Assembly: GCF_035013185.1 (NCBI RefSeq)
Contig: NZ_JAYGJO010000002.1
Span: forward strand, 62,001 to 126,000
Length of the DNA: 64,000 nucleotides
Source of the DNA: Acerihabitans sp035013185
GTDB lineage: Bacteria; Pseudomonadota; Gammaproteobacteria; Enterobacterales; Enterobacteriaceae
Reading direction: 5' to 3'
In this document: positions 17,356-26,327 of the stretch, one piece after another
Layout: each line of letters starts with the position of its first letter
Numbering within the stretch: the first letter of the stretch is position 1
The notes under the pieces: model-generated
Database searches by the model: none
Told to the model about the DNA's origin: nothing
The model's input: the letters and a program-made list of their open reading frames with translations, nothing else
Translations under genes and position numbers: made by a program

Positions 17356-18339
17356 TTACAGCCATTTTCGCCGTTTTAACCATAGGGCCACCCCGGCCAC
17401 CACCAGCACCAGCGACACGCAAAAGATACTAAAACCGAAACGCATATTATTACCCGGGATCCCGCCGAGATTAACGCCAAACAACCCGGTTAAAAAGGTT
17501 GATGGCAAGAAGATCATCGCCATCAAGGACATAGCATAACCCCGGCGATTGATGGATTCGGCAGTGATCCAGTTAATTTCATCGGCCACCACCGCAGTCC
17601 GGGCGATGCCCCCATCAATATCATCGATGCCCCGCCCCAGACGATCGGCGATATCTTGCATCCGCCGCCGGTCATCGTCCCCCATCCAGGGCAAGTGCTC
17701 ACTGGCCAGGCGGGCAAACACATCGCGCTGCGGCGCCATATAACGGCGAAGTACAATGAGTTGTTTTCGTAACAGGGACAGTTCTCCCCGCGGGGGAATG
17801 CGCTGCTCCAATAAATCATTTTCCTGAGCGGTGACCCGGTCGTGCATATCTTCAATAAATTCGCCGGTATGATCGGTGAGCGTATCGCACATATCCACCA
17901 GCCAGGATCCGCTGTCTACCGGCCCCTGCTGTTTTTGCAACTCGTCACGCATCTCCTCCACTGCCTGGATAGGTTGGCTGCGGGTGGTGACGATCAGTTT
18001 TTCGGTGATATAAATCCGCAAAACGATCAGCTCTTCGGGATACTCTTCCGTATTAAAATTAATGCTGCGCAATATAATCAGCGCGCCTTCCGGGATACGG
18101 TTAACCCGTGGTCGAGTGCTATTGCCTGCCAGAGATTCTCGTACGGCATCGGGGATCAGCGATGAAGAGCTTAACCACTCACTGCTGGCCCGATGGGCGA
18201 TATCCAGATGAAGCCAGCAAGGATGGGCACAATGAGCGATATCCGCCCCTTCAATGGACGTGATACCCCCCTCGCCGTCCAACTGACCGGCATACGCCAC
18301 CCCGTCGATACTTAACGCGTCGCTATCGATCCCGTCCAA
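17356..18339 (-). CDS. zntB: Zinc transporter ZntB (CorA family)
   Basis: 327 residues, identical in length to E. coli ZntB. A CorA-type pentameric inner-membrane protein that transports zinc. The long cytoplasmic N-terminal domain includes STRPRVNRIPEGALIILR and LLRKQLIVLRRYMAPQRDVF. The last 70 residues hold two membrane helices, SLMAMIFLPSTFLTGLFGVN and FCVSLVLVVAGVALWL, separated by the GVN loop. Transcription runs toward fnrS, which has its own promoter just after the stop. Confidence 0.95.
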   Translation of the reverse strand: MDGIDSDALSIDGVAYAGQLDGEGGITSIEGADIAHCAHPCWLHLDIAHRASSEWLSSSSLIPDAVRESLAGNSTRPRVNRIPEGALIILRSINFNTEEYPEELIVLRIYITEKLIVTTRSQPIQAVEEMRDELQKQQGPVDSGSWLVDMCDTLTDHTGEFIEDMHDRVTAQENDLLEQRIPPRGELSLLRKQLIVLRRYMAPQRDVFARLASEHLPWMGDDDRRRMQDIADRLGRGIDDIDGGIARTAVVADEINWITAESINRRGYAMSLMAMIFLPSTFLTGLFGVNLGGIPGNNMRFGFSIFCVSLVLVVAGVALWLKRRKWL

Positions 18340-18764
18340 CGTGTAACCCTTACCAAAGATAATGACGCTTAAGTTTATCCCGGATGAGAAGGAAATACTC
18401 CGATAATGGTGTAATAAGTGCCGAACGTAAATATGTTGACAGTACAGGCGGTATAGATGACCGTAACAACCAGTAGGGTTGAACTAAGCATACAAAAAAG
18501 TGAAGGGAAATACCGCCGTGACGCCGTTACCGCCAAATGTAGCGTGATTTACTTACAACGTTACTGTCATGCCCACTCTCGGGTTTTATGGGTGTTTATT
18601 GTTCGTTAAATTTAAAAATCAATCTGGTATAAGCGACCTTTTTTGCCAGATTTATTGATTTATTAAGCTCATTAGCGTATGATAAGCGTTGATTAAATCA
18701 ACTTTTTGTTGGTCGGTCGAAATAAATTTTTTCTATCTCTCCTCTTTGAACTTGGTGACAGGTC
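18340..18764. other. 425-bp intergenic region upstream of zntB, start of the island
   Basis: No reading frame of substance. It contains the zntB promoter region and then AT-rich DNA from about 18600 (GTTAAATTTAAAAATCAATC, AAATAAATTTTTTC). This marks the change from the core backbone to the low-GC island on the right. Confidence 0.5.
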
Positions 18765-19412
18765 ATGCCACATAAACTGCTTAATACCGCAAAGGTTAAC
18801 GAGGTTTTTGCTCATCTGAGTGAAAGCACGGACAACCGCACGCTGTACTTAACGCTAGCATGGGGTACTGATATAGCAGCAGAAATCAAGGGACTGTCAC
18901 TGACTCCTGGGTATCGTATCGTCCGTGTGGATAATCGAGTGCCAGAAAAGATAGAACAGCAGCATTTCGAGATAGCATTGGTCAATGATGTAGTTGAAGA
19001 AGTTGTCTATTATAATCGCGTTCTTATTCAGCCTGATTGTTTTCTCAATTGCAAGCCTGTGACTCAGGTTCTGGTGTGGCGTAATCAGAAAAGAGAGCAT
19101 CGAGCGGTACTTCATGAATTGGCTGGAACAATTTTTTTAGACTATCTTCTTGAAAAATACGATATTATTGTATCAGACATGAACCAGACACACGATGGTA
19201 TGTCATTCTGGCAGGCTCGCATATACGATGCTGTTGCTTATGGTTTAAAAGTTTATGCTTACGACATCATTAGCTGTGAGTTGCGTACGATAACCACCGA
19301 GGATGACATAGGCCGACAGGAACAATGGCTTTGGGGAGATCCTGAGCATTACCAAAACCGGCTGGCGATCATCTCAAAAATTGGATTACCTGTTGTCAAC
19401 AAAGCCTCGTGA
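18765..19412 (+). CDS. Uncharacterised protein, paralog 1 of the island pair
   Basis: 215 residues, soluble, no signal peptide. Homologous to the gene at 22855-23487. Both have a central Q(V/I)(L/M)VWR motif, then a block reading IIVSDMNQTHDGMSFW here and IVVSDEQQTREGRRFW there, then VYxxD, a WGD(P/D) motif and RLxxISK near the C-terminus. I do not recognise a named family. From memory similar proteins occur next to regulatory genes of lambdoid prophages, but I cannot verify this. Base composition is AT-richer than the flanking zntB and mppA genes. A scrap of mppA follows 65 bases downstream. Confidence 0.75.
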   Translation: MPHKLLNTAKVNEVFAHLSESTDNRTLYLTLAWGTDIAAEIKGLSLTPGYRIVRVDNRVPEKIEQQHFEIALVNDVVEEVVYYNRVLIQPDCFLNCKPVTQVLVWRNQKREHRAVLHELAGTIFLDYLLEKYDIIVSDMNQTHDGMSFWQARIYDAVAYGLKVYAYDIISCELRTITTEDDIGRQEQWLWGDPEHYQNRLAIISKIGLPVVNKAS

Positions 19413-19445
19413 GAGGTTTTTTCTTTTACCGTTTTCAAACACCCC

Positions 19446-19480
19446 CAACGCACCTGCAGCTTGAAGTATGACGGGTATAC
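19446..19480. repeat. Half ERIC element
   Basis: CCAACGCACCTGCAGCTTGA followed by AGTATGACGGGTATA is the right end of the ERIC consensus. No matching left end is present. The element stops exactly where similarity to the mppA 3' end begins. Confidence 0.75.
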
Positions 19481-19582
19481 ATCGTTTGACTATACGCAAC
19501 ATCTTCCGGATGGGTAATCGGGTAACCCTTACCCCAGGTTTAATCAGCCGGCCGTTGGTGTATTGATAAATCAGCGCAATTA
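19476..19582 (-). pseudogene. mppA 3'-end fragment (duplicate)
   Basis: About 105 bases are nearly identical to positions 23839-23943, the last codons of mppA. Read on the minus strand it gives IYQYTNGRLIKPG as in MppA, then a one-base deletion shifts the frame. Only the last 35 or so codons are represented and no start is present, so this is a dead duplicate. It is fused to a half ERIC element at its downstream end. Confidence 0.9.
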
Positions 19583-19851
19583 ACCACACTCATTGTATAT
19601 TTTCTTGATGTGCCAAAAATTGGAATTGCAAGCATTGTGATTGTATTAAATATATTTACCCGTTAAATTTACCGGAATATCAACTCAAGCCTATTACACC
19701 AAAATAGGATGGGGCATGTTTTTTAATAAAAATCATGCTGATGTCGTACGGCTACCTTAGCAACATCAACGCGAATGACAATATTTTTTTATTTAAAAAG
19801 ATCACGGTGATCGCTTTTTAATAAAAAGTATCTTCGCTCATGGAGGTCACA

Positions 19852-21660
19852 ATGAAATACGTTCTCCGTACTAGAGTAACTTGGCTGATAGTGATTTTTT
19901 TGACTTTTTTTAGTTATGCATCCTGGGGTATAAATCTATCACCCAACACTAATGGCGGCAGGGGGCAACTGCCATCAGGTTTTCAACAAATAACGTTTAC
20001 TGTTTCGAACGGTAATTGGACTAGAGACATATTTTTTCCTGTCAATCCAAATCAAAATGATCGGGTAACCATAGTGTCTCATGCCCAATTTATGTCCCAG
20101 CTTTTTAATATGATCCCAAGGGGGAATGGTTCGTTAAACATTAATAATGGCAATCAATTTTCTTTCATATATCAGGCAAATTTAAGAATATGGCAACCTT
20201 TGGCCAGCCCGCAGGTGACTATTATTTCCCCTAATACCGTTGGTGCAACCATACCTAATTTAACCACCCCCTTAACCGTATATCAATTGTCAGACGGCAA
20301 CTGGGCCGGGCAGATAATGTTACCAGTCCAAAGTCGCCCAGATGCCCAGATAATGATTATTTCCACTGCAACCTGGGCATCCAACATCATGCCGAATAAT
20401 TTGATGTTTAACAGCAGCACAGCCATCGCCAACAATGACGCTTATCTGCTGATATTTAACAATCTTCTAAGGCGTTGGCTTGTCTCTACCCCGGCGCAAC
20501 GGGAGTTAAATGCCAGCCCGGCTGTTGCACAGATACCCGTACCGGTGGTACCGCTCACCATTGTTGATTTTTCCAACCAACACCGGATCCCGATCATTCG
20601 ACTGCCCAATAACGCCAATAATCGCGATAAAATTGTTATCCGCTCCACGGCTAGCCTGACATCTGAAATTAGCCACGATGGCGTTAGCCAAAATGGGCCC
20701 ATGCGTTTATCCGCGGGCAACGAATACCACTTTATGTTTATCAGCACCAATCCACAGGGGCAAAGATGGCAGTTGATTGATCATCCCGTCAACGTGATTC
20801 AGGCACGTACGCTGACGAGTCAAATCCTGCCGCCTTTAACCACCCCCGTAACCCGGGTAGAGTTTGCTAACGCCAACTGGGTCCCGGAGATATCGCTACC
20901 GCCTGGCCAAGCCGTCGGCAGTCGGGTTGTGATCAATCAAGCCGCAACTCTCAATGTGAGAATACTTTTTTCCGGGCAAAACCTCACTGTTCCCCATGAC
21001 GATCTGGTCTCGTTTAGGGTTGGCGCGAACGGCCAGTGGCAGCGTGAGACGATTACTATCGATCTGCTCATGATCTATGCCGATCTTGCGCGGCAAAGAG
21101 TCGGCACGCAGGCCGTGCGTGCGCATAATATTGAGGGTCTAGGATTAACCAACGATGCATTGGAAAACACGGGCGCAAATTACCGTGTGCGTCTGGTCGG
21201 TTTACGAGAATTGACCCAACCGGCAAATTGGACCACAGAACGGGTATTTTTGCCGCTGATATTAACTCATCCCACAGTACAGCGTTGGCGTAATGAACTG
21301 CGGGCGGATGCGGTGAACTATGTTAATCGTGGCGGAGAATTTTGCGGTCTGGCTTTTGTGAATGTGACGCCTAATGCAAATTTTATGGTAGCAACCGACA
21401 GTATCACTTGTGGAAACATAGTTCAAAGGCATGAGTGGGGTCATAATATGGGTATCTTTCATGGAAACAGTACCCCAACCCCACTTTGGGCTCGAGGGGA
21501 CGAGAATACCCGAACAATTATGGCAGGTAATAGTATTTCTTTCTTTTCAACGCCACAGAGATTTTTATTTAGTAATGGCTTGGCCATGGGGGCAGTTAAT
21601 TCTGTTGATGCGCTAAGAATGATGAATCTCAATTCCCCGGCCGTCGCCGCATTCCGTTAG
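19852..21660 (+). CDS. Secreted metzincin zinc metalloprotease with four N-terminal repeat modules
   Basis: 602 residues. ATG at 19852 has GGAGG seven bases upstream; the earlier in-frame ATG at 19840 does not. A signal peptide (residues 1-26, ending SYASWG) directs export. Four similar modules of about 95 residues follow, each with a motif like LTTPLTVYQLSDGNW or LTTPVTRVEFANANW and then LP and V(T/V)I. The catalytic domain carries HEWGHNMGIFH (residues 527-537), the HExxHxxGxxH zinc site of metzincins, and a Met-turn TIMAGN (Met557) followed by FFSTP, as in M12/reprolysin-like proteases. The target is unknown; a host or competitor surface protein is plausible. It is co-transcribed with the next gene (12-base gap). 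Confidence 0.88.
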   Translation: MKYVLRTRVTWLIVIFLTFFSYASWGINLSPNTNGGRGQLPSGFQQITFTVSNGNWTRDIFFPVNPNQNDRVTIVSHAQFMSQLFNMIPRGNGSLNINNGNQFSFIYQANLRIWQPLASPQVTIISPNTVGATIPNLTTPLTVYQLSDGNWAGQIMLPVQSRPDAQIMIISTATWASNIMPNNLMFNSSTAIANNDAYLLIFNNLLRRWLVSTPAQRELNASPAVAQIPVPVVPLTIVDFSNQHRIPIIRLPNNANNRDKIVIRSTASLTSEISHDGVSQNGPMRLSAGNEYHFMFISTNPQGQRWQLIDHPVNVIQARTLTSQILPPLTTPVTRVEFANANWVPEISLPPGQAVGSRVVINQAATLNVRILFSGQNLTVPHDDLVSFRVGANGQWQRETITIDLLMIYADLARQRVGTQAVRAHNIEGLGLTNDALENTGANYRVRLVGLRELTQPANWTTERVFLPLILTHPTVQRWRNELRADAVNYVNRGGEFCGLAFVNVTPNANFMVATDSITCGNIVQRHEWGHNMGIFHGNSTPTPLWARGDENTRTIMAGNSISFFSTPQRFLFSNGLAMGAVNSVDALRMMNLNSPAVAAFR

Positions 21661-21672
21661 AGGAGAATTAAA

Positions 21673-22200
21673 ATGAACCTCCATATCGCAAGAGTGATGC
21701 TATTTCTGGCCCTGCTTCCAGGCGGCTTTGTTATGGCGAAAACGGTAAGCACACCAATATCAGAACCCACGACTCAGCATCAACCCGCCACTCATTTGGC
21801 GTCGCTTTACACGTATTTGCCTAATCCTCAACATCATCAGGATAAAATTCCCATTGCCCTGAATACCAGCATGGTACGACAGTTAACGTCCGGTGATAAA
21901 TTCCGCCTTACCCTTGCGGCCAACGGCGCACCTTATATTGTTACTGTGGAGGCAACTTCACCTTATAATGATATAAAACGCTTTACCGGAGATATTGCCT
22001 CACAGTATTTACAACATATAGGACAACTGAGCATGACGCTTTCCGCCGATGGTCGGTTTATCACCGGCAACCTGTTTATTAATTCAACTAATTATCAATT
22101 TCAGAGCCAGAACGGCCAAGGATGGATAAGCAGAATCGATGCACAAGAACGGCCCGAGAAGCAATGTATCCCCAATACCCATCCGCCAATGTGTCCTTAA
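21673..22200 (+). CDS. Exported protein resembling a stand-alone metalloprotease propeptide
   Basis: 175 residues with a signal peptide (1-22, ending GFVMA). AGGAGAA precedes the ATG and it follows the protease by 12 bases, so the two form an operon. The body reads GDKFRLTLAANGAPYIVTVE, RFTGDI, a Gly-rich turn and GQGWISRIDA. That order (G-x-tyr strand, W/F-x-G, S-x-DG-x-x-G, Gly-x-x-x-x-ID) resembles the N-terminal prodomain of secreted reprolysin-type proteases, which the neighbouring protease lacks. It may fold, guard or inhibit the protease in the periplasm. The tail has two cysteines (KQCIPNTHPPMC). Assignment is by pattern, not by search. Confidence 0.7.
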   Translation: MNLHIARVMLFLALLPGGFVMAKTVSTPISEPTTQHQPATHLASLYTYLPNPQHHQDKIPIALNTSMVRQLTSGDKFRLTLAANGAPYIVTVEATSPYNDIKRFTGDIASQYLQHIGQLSMTLSADGRFITGNLFINSTNYQFQSQNGQGWISRIDAQERPEKQCIPNTHPPMCP

Positions 22201-22276
22201 TGCTTATCGCGCCGCATTAACGCCGGCAACTCAATAGGGGCCGGTATCAATGCTCACGCGACGAGACGACATATCA

Positions 22277-22312
22277 CCCCCAGCCCCCACTACGTTTAGT
22301 GGGGGCTGGGGG
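22277..22312. terminator. Long perfect hairpin after the protease operon
   Basis: A 14-base perfect stem (CCCCCAGCCCCCAC at 22277-22290 with GTGGGGGCTGGGGG at 22299-22312) and an eight-base loop TACGTTTA. It lies 76 bases after the last stop of the protease operon. No T-run follows on either strand, so it is either a terminator of unusual type or an mRNA-stabilising structure. Confidence 0.6.
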
Positions 22313-22854
22313 CAGTCTATGCGATCCAACCCGTCATACCGATTAAATGCTTGATGAATGGGGCGATCCCGGTAATTTGTGGCTCAGTGACCGCAACACT
22401 GACATGTTGGTTTACCCAGGCGATAGCCTTATTAGATTCAAGCAGAGTCACCTGTGTGCACTTTTTCGCTGACAGGCGCATGCCCTGGTATACCGGCTTG
22501 ACGTCAACCATCATCAAGTACCGACATAGGCCCACTTGCCTTTTCCATCCTTGTACATCACCAATGTGAATTCTCAATCAGAGGCCCGCGCTGCGGCGTA
22601 CATCTTGCATCAGGTTGAAGGGTAAAACCAAGGGCCAGCTAGTCCGGTCCTCTATCTAAATCCCAATGAATCCTTGCACTTTCCGTCCATCATTACTCAA
22701 CCTGTAGTTGAATAGTTCTTCGGGTTGCTCTAGTATTGACGATAGGGTAAACCATGCTTTCATTGAATAGTGGCATGTCGACTTGGTATTTATTCCATTG
22801 TTGGCACCAGAAATTGGATTACCTTTTATTGTCCGACACACAACGGAGGACATT
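22313..22854. other. Gap of about 540 bp with no convincing gene
   Basis: A minus-strand frame of 86 codons (22317-22577) and a plus-strand frame of 72 codons overlap here. Neither has a good ribosome site or a family I recognise. Near the right end a short in-frame stretch reads PEIGLPFIV, similar to the C-terminus KIGLPVV of paralog 1, which hints at remnants of a further copy. Confidence 0.4.
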
Positions 22855-23487
22855 ATGCGATCTCACCTAGCGATAATTCAGATGCCATATAACATCCCAG
22901 AAGCCGATTTCGATAGAAAGCTCAGTGTGATAAAGAAGAACATAGAACACACCGGTGCCTTCGTTGAGAAAGGCGTTGTGGACTTTGTCTTGCCTGTTTA
23001 TACAGTGCCTTATGGTTATCGTTTGGTCAAATCAATACCGGACGATCATTATCGTCTTATCACTGATAGCCCGGTTCCAGAAACTGTCTATGCCGTTAGG
23101 CTCGTTTTCCGAGACGACATCATAGCCACGCGTCGTACCTGTACACAGATTATGGTGTGGAGAACTATCCATGCTCAGCATGAGCATGCTGTATATGGTC
23201 TGCCCCAGATTTTTTTCCAGCACTTTCTGGAGAATTACTCGATCGTTGTGTCAGATGAACAGCAGACCCGCGAAGGCCGCAGATTTTGGGAAAAAATGAT
23301 ATCATGGGCGATATCAACGCCAGGATATCAAGTCTATGTGTCTGATGGAACGCAGCAGGATCGCCCGCTTACCTTCATGACCAGTTGGGATGATTTCTAT
23401 AGCACTTGGGCAAATTTTTGCTGGGGTGATGATAAGGATTGCCATACCCACCGACTTCTCGTCATCAGTAAAGATATACTGCATTGA
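22855..23487 (+). CDS. Uncharacterised protein, paralog 2 of the island pair
   Basis: 210 residues from ATG 22855, which has GGAGGA four bases upstream; an upstream extension of the frame to 22783 has no such site. Soluble, no signal peptide. Shares with the gene at 18765-19412 the QIMVWR motif, the IVVSDEQQTREGRRFW block, VYVSDG, CWGDD and RLLVISK. The relation is remote in the first 90 residues and clear in the last 110. Function unknown. Like paralog 1 it is upstream of an mppA 3' end on the opposite strand, this time the intact gene. Confidence 0.75.
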   Translation: MRSHLAIIQMPYNIPEADFDRKLSVIKKNIEHTGAFVEKGVVDFVLPVYTVPYGYRLVKSIPDDHYRLITDSPVPETVYAVRLVFRDDIIATRRTCTQIMVWRTIHAQHEHAVYGLPQIFFQHFLENYSIVVSDEQQTREGRRFWEKMISWAISTPGYQVYVSDGTQQDRPLTFMTSWDDFYSTWANFCWGDDKDCHTHRLLVISKDILH

Positions 23488-23824
23488 TAAAACCCGCAGC
23501 GCGGTTTTTGGCGTGGCGGGATGAGCATAAAATTATCATCATTTACTCCATCTGTTTACCGTTTTAGAACACATTTTTCCCGTTCGCTAAAACCCTACTA
23601 ATAATTGATCCTCTTGTTTTCTCTAAAAGCCTTTCAGCAGACTTATATTTATCTACATACCGAGAATTGAGACGGCAGCAAAGGAATGTATTGCTCTGTT
23701 TTTTTGCACCCTTTGCTCATACTTGAATAGTTATGATGTGACATAGACACTAACATACTGTTTTATCAGCATGTTAGTGTAGTATATGAAGCGTTATGAA
23801 ACGCAATGAAGGTGCTGAATAGAC
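23488..23824. other. 337-bp AT-rich spacer between paralog 2 and mppA
   Basis: No reading frame or repeat I can support. A near-palindrome CATGTTAGTG/CACTAACATA at about 23745-23783 (ACACTAACATACTG ... CAGCATGTTAGTGTAG) forms a good stem with TTTTAT in the loop and may terminate convergent transcripts. Confidence 0.45.
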
Positions 23825-25456
23825 TCAATGCCGCAAAATATACATCGTTTGACTATACGCGACATCTTCCGGATTGGTAATAGGGTAACCCTTTACCCAA
23901 GGTTTAATCAGCCGGCCATTGGTGTATTGATAAATCGGTGCGATGGGCGCCTGATCAGCAATAATCGCCTCGGCTTTATTATAATCCGCGCTCAGTAACT
24001 GAGGGTTGGTTTCAAGGCTGGCCTGCTCAAGCAGCCTGTCGTATTGCGGGTCATTAAATTTCGCAATATTGCCACTATGGGTTGAAGTGAGCAGGGAAAG
24101 AAAGGTTGAAGGTTCGTTATAATCGCCCACCCAGGAAGCGCGTACCACGTCGAAATTACCACTATTGCGGCTGTCGATATAGGTCTTCCACTCCTGATTT
24201 GTTAGCTTCACGTTAACGCCCAGTTTTTTCTTCCACATGGATGCCACGGCAATGGCTATTTTTTCATGTACCTCGGAGGTGTTATATAACAAGCTTAGAT
24301 TCAAAGGTTTATCAGGGCCGTAACCGGCTGCTTTCATTAATATTTTGGCCTGGTTATCCAATTCTTCCTGCGTATGCTGCTGGAGGGTGCTTTTGGCCGG
24401 TTGAAAACCAGCCGTCACGTCCGGCGTCAGATGCCAGGCGGGTTTTTCTCCAGTGCCAACCACTTTTTCGGCAATGATCTTTCGGTCAATGGCATAAGAT
24501 AACGCTTTGCGCACCCGGACATCGTTCATCGGCGCACGCTGAGTGTTAAACGCGTAATAATAGGTCCCCAGTTGATCGGGGGTATAAACCTGACCGGGAA
24601 TATCCGTCAACAGCTTTTGGTACATATTCTTCGGAAAAGATTCCGTGATATCAATATCGTTGGCCAGGTAGCGATTGAGCGACGCAGACTCTTTATTAAT
24701 AGGAATAAAGGTGACCTGGGTCAGCACCGTGTGCTGATGGTCCCAATAGTGCACATTGGGGGTTAACACGATTTTTTCATTAACCACCCGTTGCTGCAGG
24801 CTAAATGCGCCGTTACCCACCAAATGGCCCACCGAGGTCCAGTCATTGCCGTATTTTTCCACCGTGGCGCGGTGGACCGGAAACAGGCTGAAGTTAGCGG
24901 TAAGGCTGACAAAATAGGGTACCGGTTTGCTAAGTTGCACCTTTAGCGTGTAATCATCGGGCGCACTGACGCCCAATTGATCAGACGGCAATTTGCCGGC
25001 GATGATCTCCCCCGCATGTTCCAATCCGGCCAAATCGGCAAACCAGGCAAAGGGCGAAAGGTTTTTCGGATCGGCAAGCCTGCGCCAGCTGTAGACAAAG
25101 TCATGTGCCGTGACAGGGTCACCATTCGACCAACGTGCATCGCGGCGTAAATGAAAGATAAAGGTACGGTTATCATGAGTTTGCCAATCGGTGGCCACCC
25201 CTGGCATGATTTTTCCTTTAGCATCTTCGTTAACCAGTCCCTCAAACAGATCGCGCACCACCTGAGCCTCGGGCAGACCCACGACTTTGATAGGGTCAAG
25301 GGACGCCGGCTCGTCTTTTATCTGCCGCACGATGTGCTGCTGTTTAGCCAGTTGTGTGCCAGCGGGAACCGTGGCAGCCCAAAGATTGCCGCAAAGGGCC
25401 ATGATTAACGAGACACAAAACCGGTATTTGAACGGCTGAAGGTTGAATTGCAACAT
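23825..25456 (-). CDS. mppA: Murein tripeptide-binding protein MppA
   Basis: 543 residues, periplasmic SBP_bac_5 (OppA-like) protein. A signal peptide ends near LWA-ATVPAGTQLAKQQ. Family signatures visible are KDEPASLDPIKVVGLPEAQV, ARWSNGDPVTAHDFVYSWRR, NTQRAPMNDVRVRKALSYAI and ASWVGDYNEPSTFLSLL. MppA delivers L-Ala-gamma-D-Glu-mDAP to the OppBCDF permease. It is divergent from mpaA, whose product cleaves the imported peptide, and ycjG follows. The last 35 codons are duplicated at 19.5 kb. OppA itself is the alternative, but the position next to mpaA and ycjG favours MppA. Confidence 0.9.
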   Translation of the reverse strand: MLQFNLQPFKYRFCVSLIMALCGNLWAATVPAGTQLAKQQHIVRQIKDEPASLDPIKVVGLPEAQVVRDLFEGLVNEDAKGKIMPGVATDWQTHDNRTFIFHLRRDARWSNGDPVTAHDFVYSWRRLADPKNLSPFAWFADLAGLEHAGEIIAGKLPSDQLGVSAPDDYTLKVQLSKPVPYFVSLTANFSLFPVHRATVEKYGNDWTSVGHLVGNGAFSLQQRVVNEKIVLTPNVHYWDHQHTVLTQVTFIPINKESASLNRYLANDIDITESFPKNMYQKLLTDIPGQVYTPDQLGTYYYAFNTQRAPMNDVRVRKALSYAIDRKIIAEKVVGTGEKPAWHLTPDVTAGFQPAKSTLQQHTQEELDNQAKILMKAAGYGPDKPLNLSLLYNTSEVHEKIAIAVASMWKKKLGVNVKLTNQEWKTYIDSRNSGNFDVVRASWVGDYNEPSTFLSLLTSTHSGNIAKFNDPQYDRLLEQASLETNPQLLSADYNKAEAIIADQAPIAPIYQYTNGRLIKPWVKGYPITNPEDVAYSQTMYILRH

Positions 25457-25601
25457 AGCGCGTTATCCTTGCTTCGATCATCAGTGCCGATGGCCACTTG
25501 GCAGTTACCCGGCGAAAACTGCCACCGAGGGTAAAATCACCGGACGTTTTAGGGTAAAGTAGTTTGCAAATGTAACCTATTATTTTCGGTCAGGAAACAG
25601 C

Positions 25602-26327
25602 ATGACGACATTTCAAGCGCGATCGCGCCGAGGCGCGTTATCTTCGTTGGGCAGTGTATATGGCAAATCGGTGCTTGGCGCCCCCCTGCTCTATTTCCCT
25701 GCAGAGAGGGTCAGCTCCGACAGCGGGCTGGTGATCGCCGGCACCCACGGTGACGAAACCGCAAGCGTCGTGGCGCTGTCTTGCGCCTTGCGTACGCTGG
25801 CATCCGGCGTCAGGCGTCATCATGTGATTTTGGCAGTGAATCCCGACGGATGCCAATTGGGCCTTAGAGCCAACGCCAACGGCGTCGATGTGAATCGCAA
25901 TTTTCCCGCGGCTAATTGGCAAGCGGGAGAAACGGTATACCGCTGGACCAGTGAGACAACACAACGGGATGTGCTGTTATCCACCGGTGCTTATGCCGGT
26001 TCTGAACCGGAAACCAGCGCGCTTTGCCAACTCATCACACAGCTCAATCCACCGTGGGTAGTGTCTTTTCATGAGCCGCTGGCCTGCGTTGAACAAGCCA
26101 CGAGAGAACCGCTGGCCGTTTGGCTGGCCGCGCGGTTAGCCTTACCATTGGTCGATAGCGTCGGTTACGCCACCCCGGGCTCGTTCGGCAGTTGGTGTGA
26201 AGATCGTCGCTTACCCTGTATTACCGTCGAGTTACCGGCTATTTCCGCCGATGCTGCCACCAGCCATTATCTCGATGCGCTGGTCGACCTGCTTGACTAC
26301 CCACCAACCTTGTCACAGGGTGATTGA
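25602..26327 (+). CDS. mpaA: Murein tripeptide amidase A
   Basis: 241 residues, M14-type zinc carboxypeptidase. Zinc ligands HGDE (His49, Glu52) and SFHE (His157) are present, with substrate-binding VDVNRNF (95-101) and the catalytic Glu in CITVELPA near residue 205. It hydrolyses the gamma-D-Glu-mDAP bond of recycled murein tripeptide in the cytoplasm. AGGAAACAGC precedes the ATG. Divergent from mppA; overlaps the convergent ycjG by 15 bases. Confidence 0.95.
   Translation: MTTFQARSRRGALSSLGSVYGKSVLGAPLLYFPAERVSSDSGLVIAGTHGDETASVVALSCALRTLASGVRRHHVILAVNPDGCQLGLRANANGVDVNRNFPAANWQAGETVYRWTSETTQRDVLLSTGAYAGSEPETSALCQLITQLNPPWVVSFHEPLACVEQATREPLAVWLAARLALPLVDSVGYATPGSFGSWCEDRRLPCITVELPAISADAATSHYLDALVDLLDYPPTLSQGD

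Noticed and set aside
22317..22577. 86-codon minus-strand gene in the island
   Set aside because: No ribosome-binding site, no family recognised, and an overlapping frame of similar length on the other strand.
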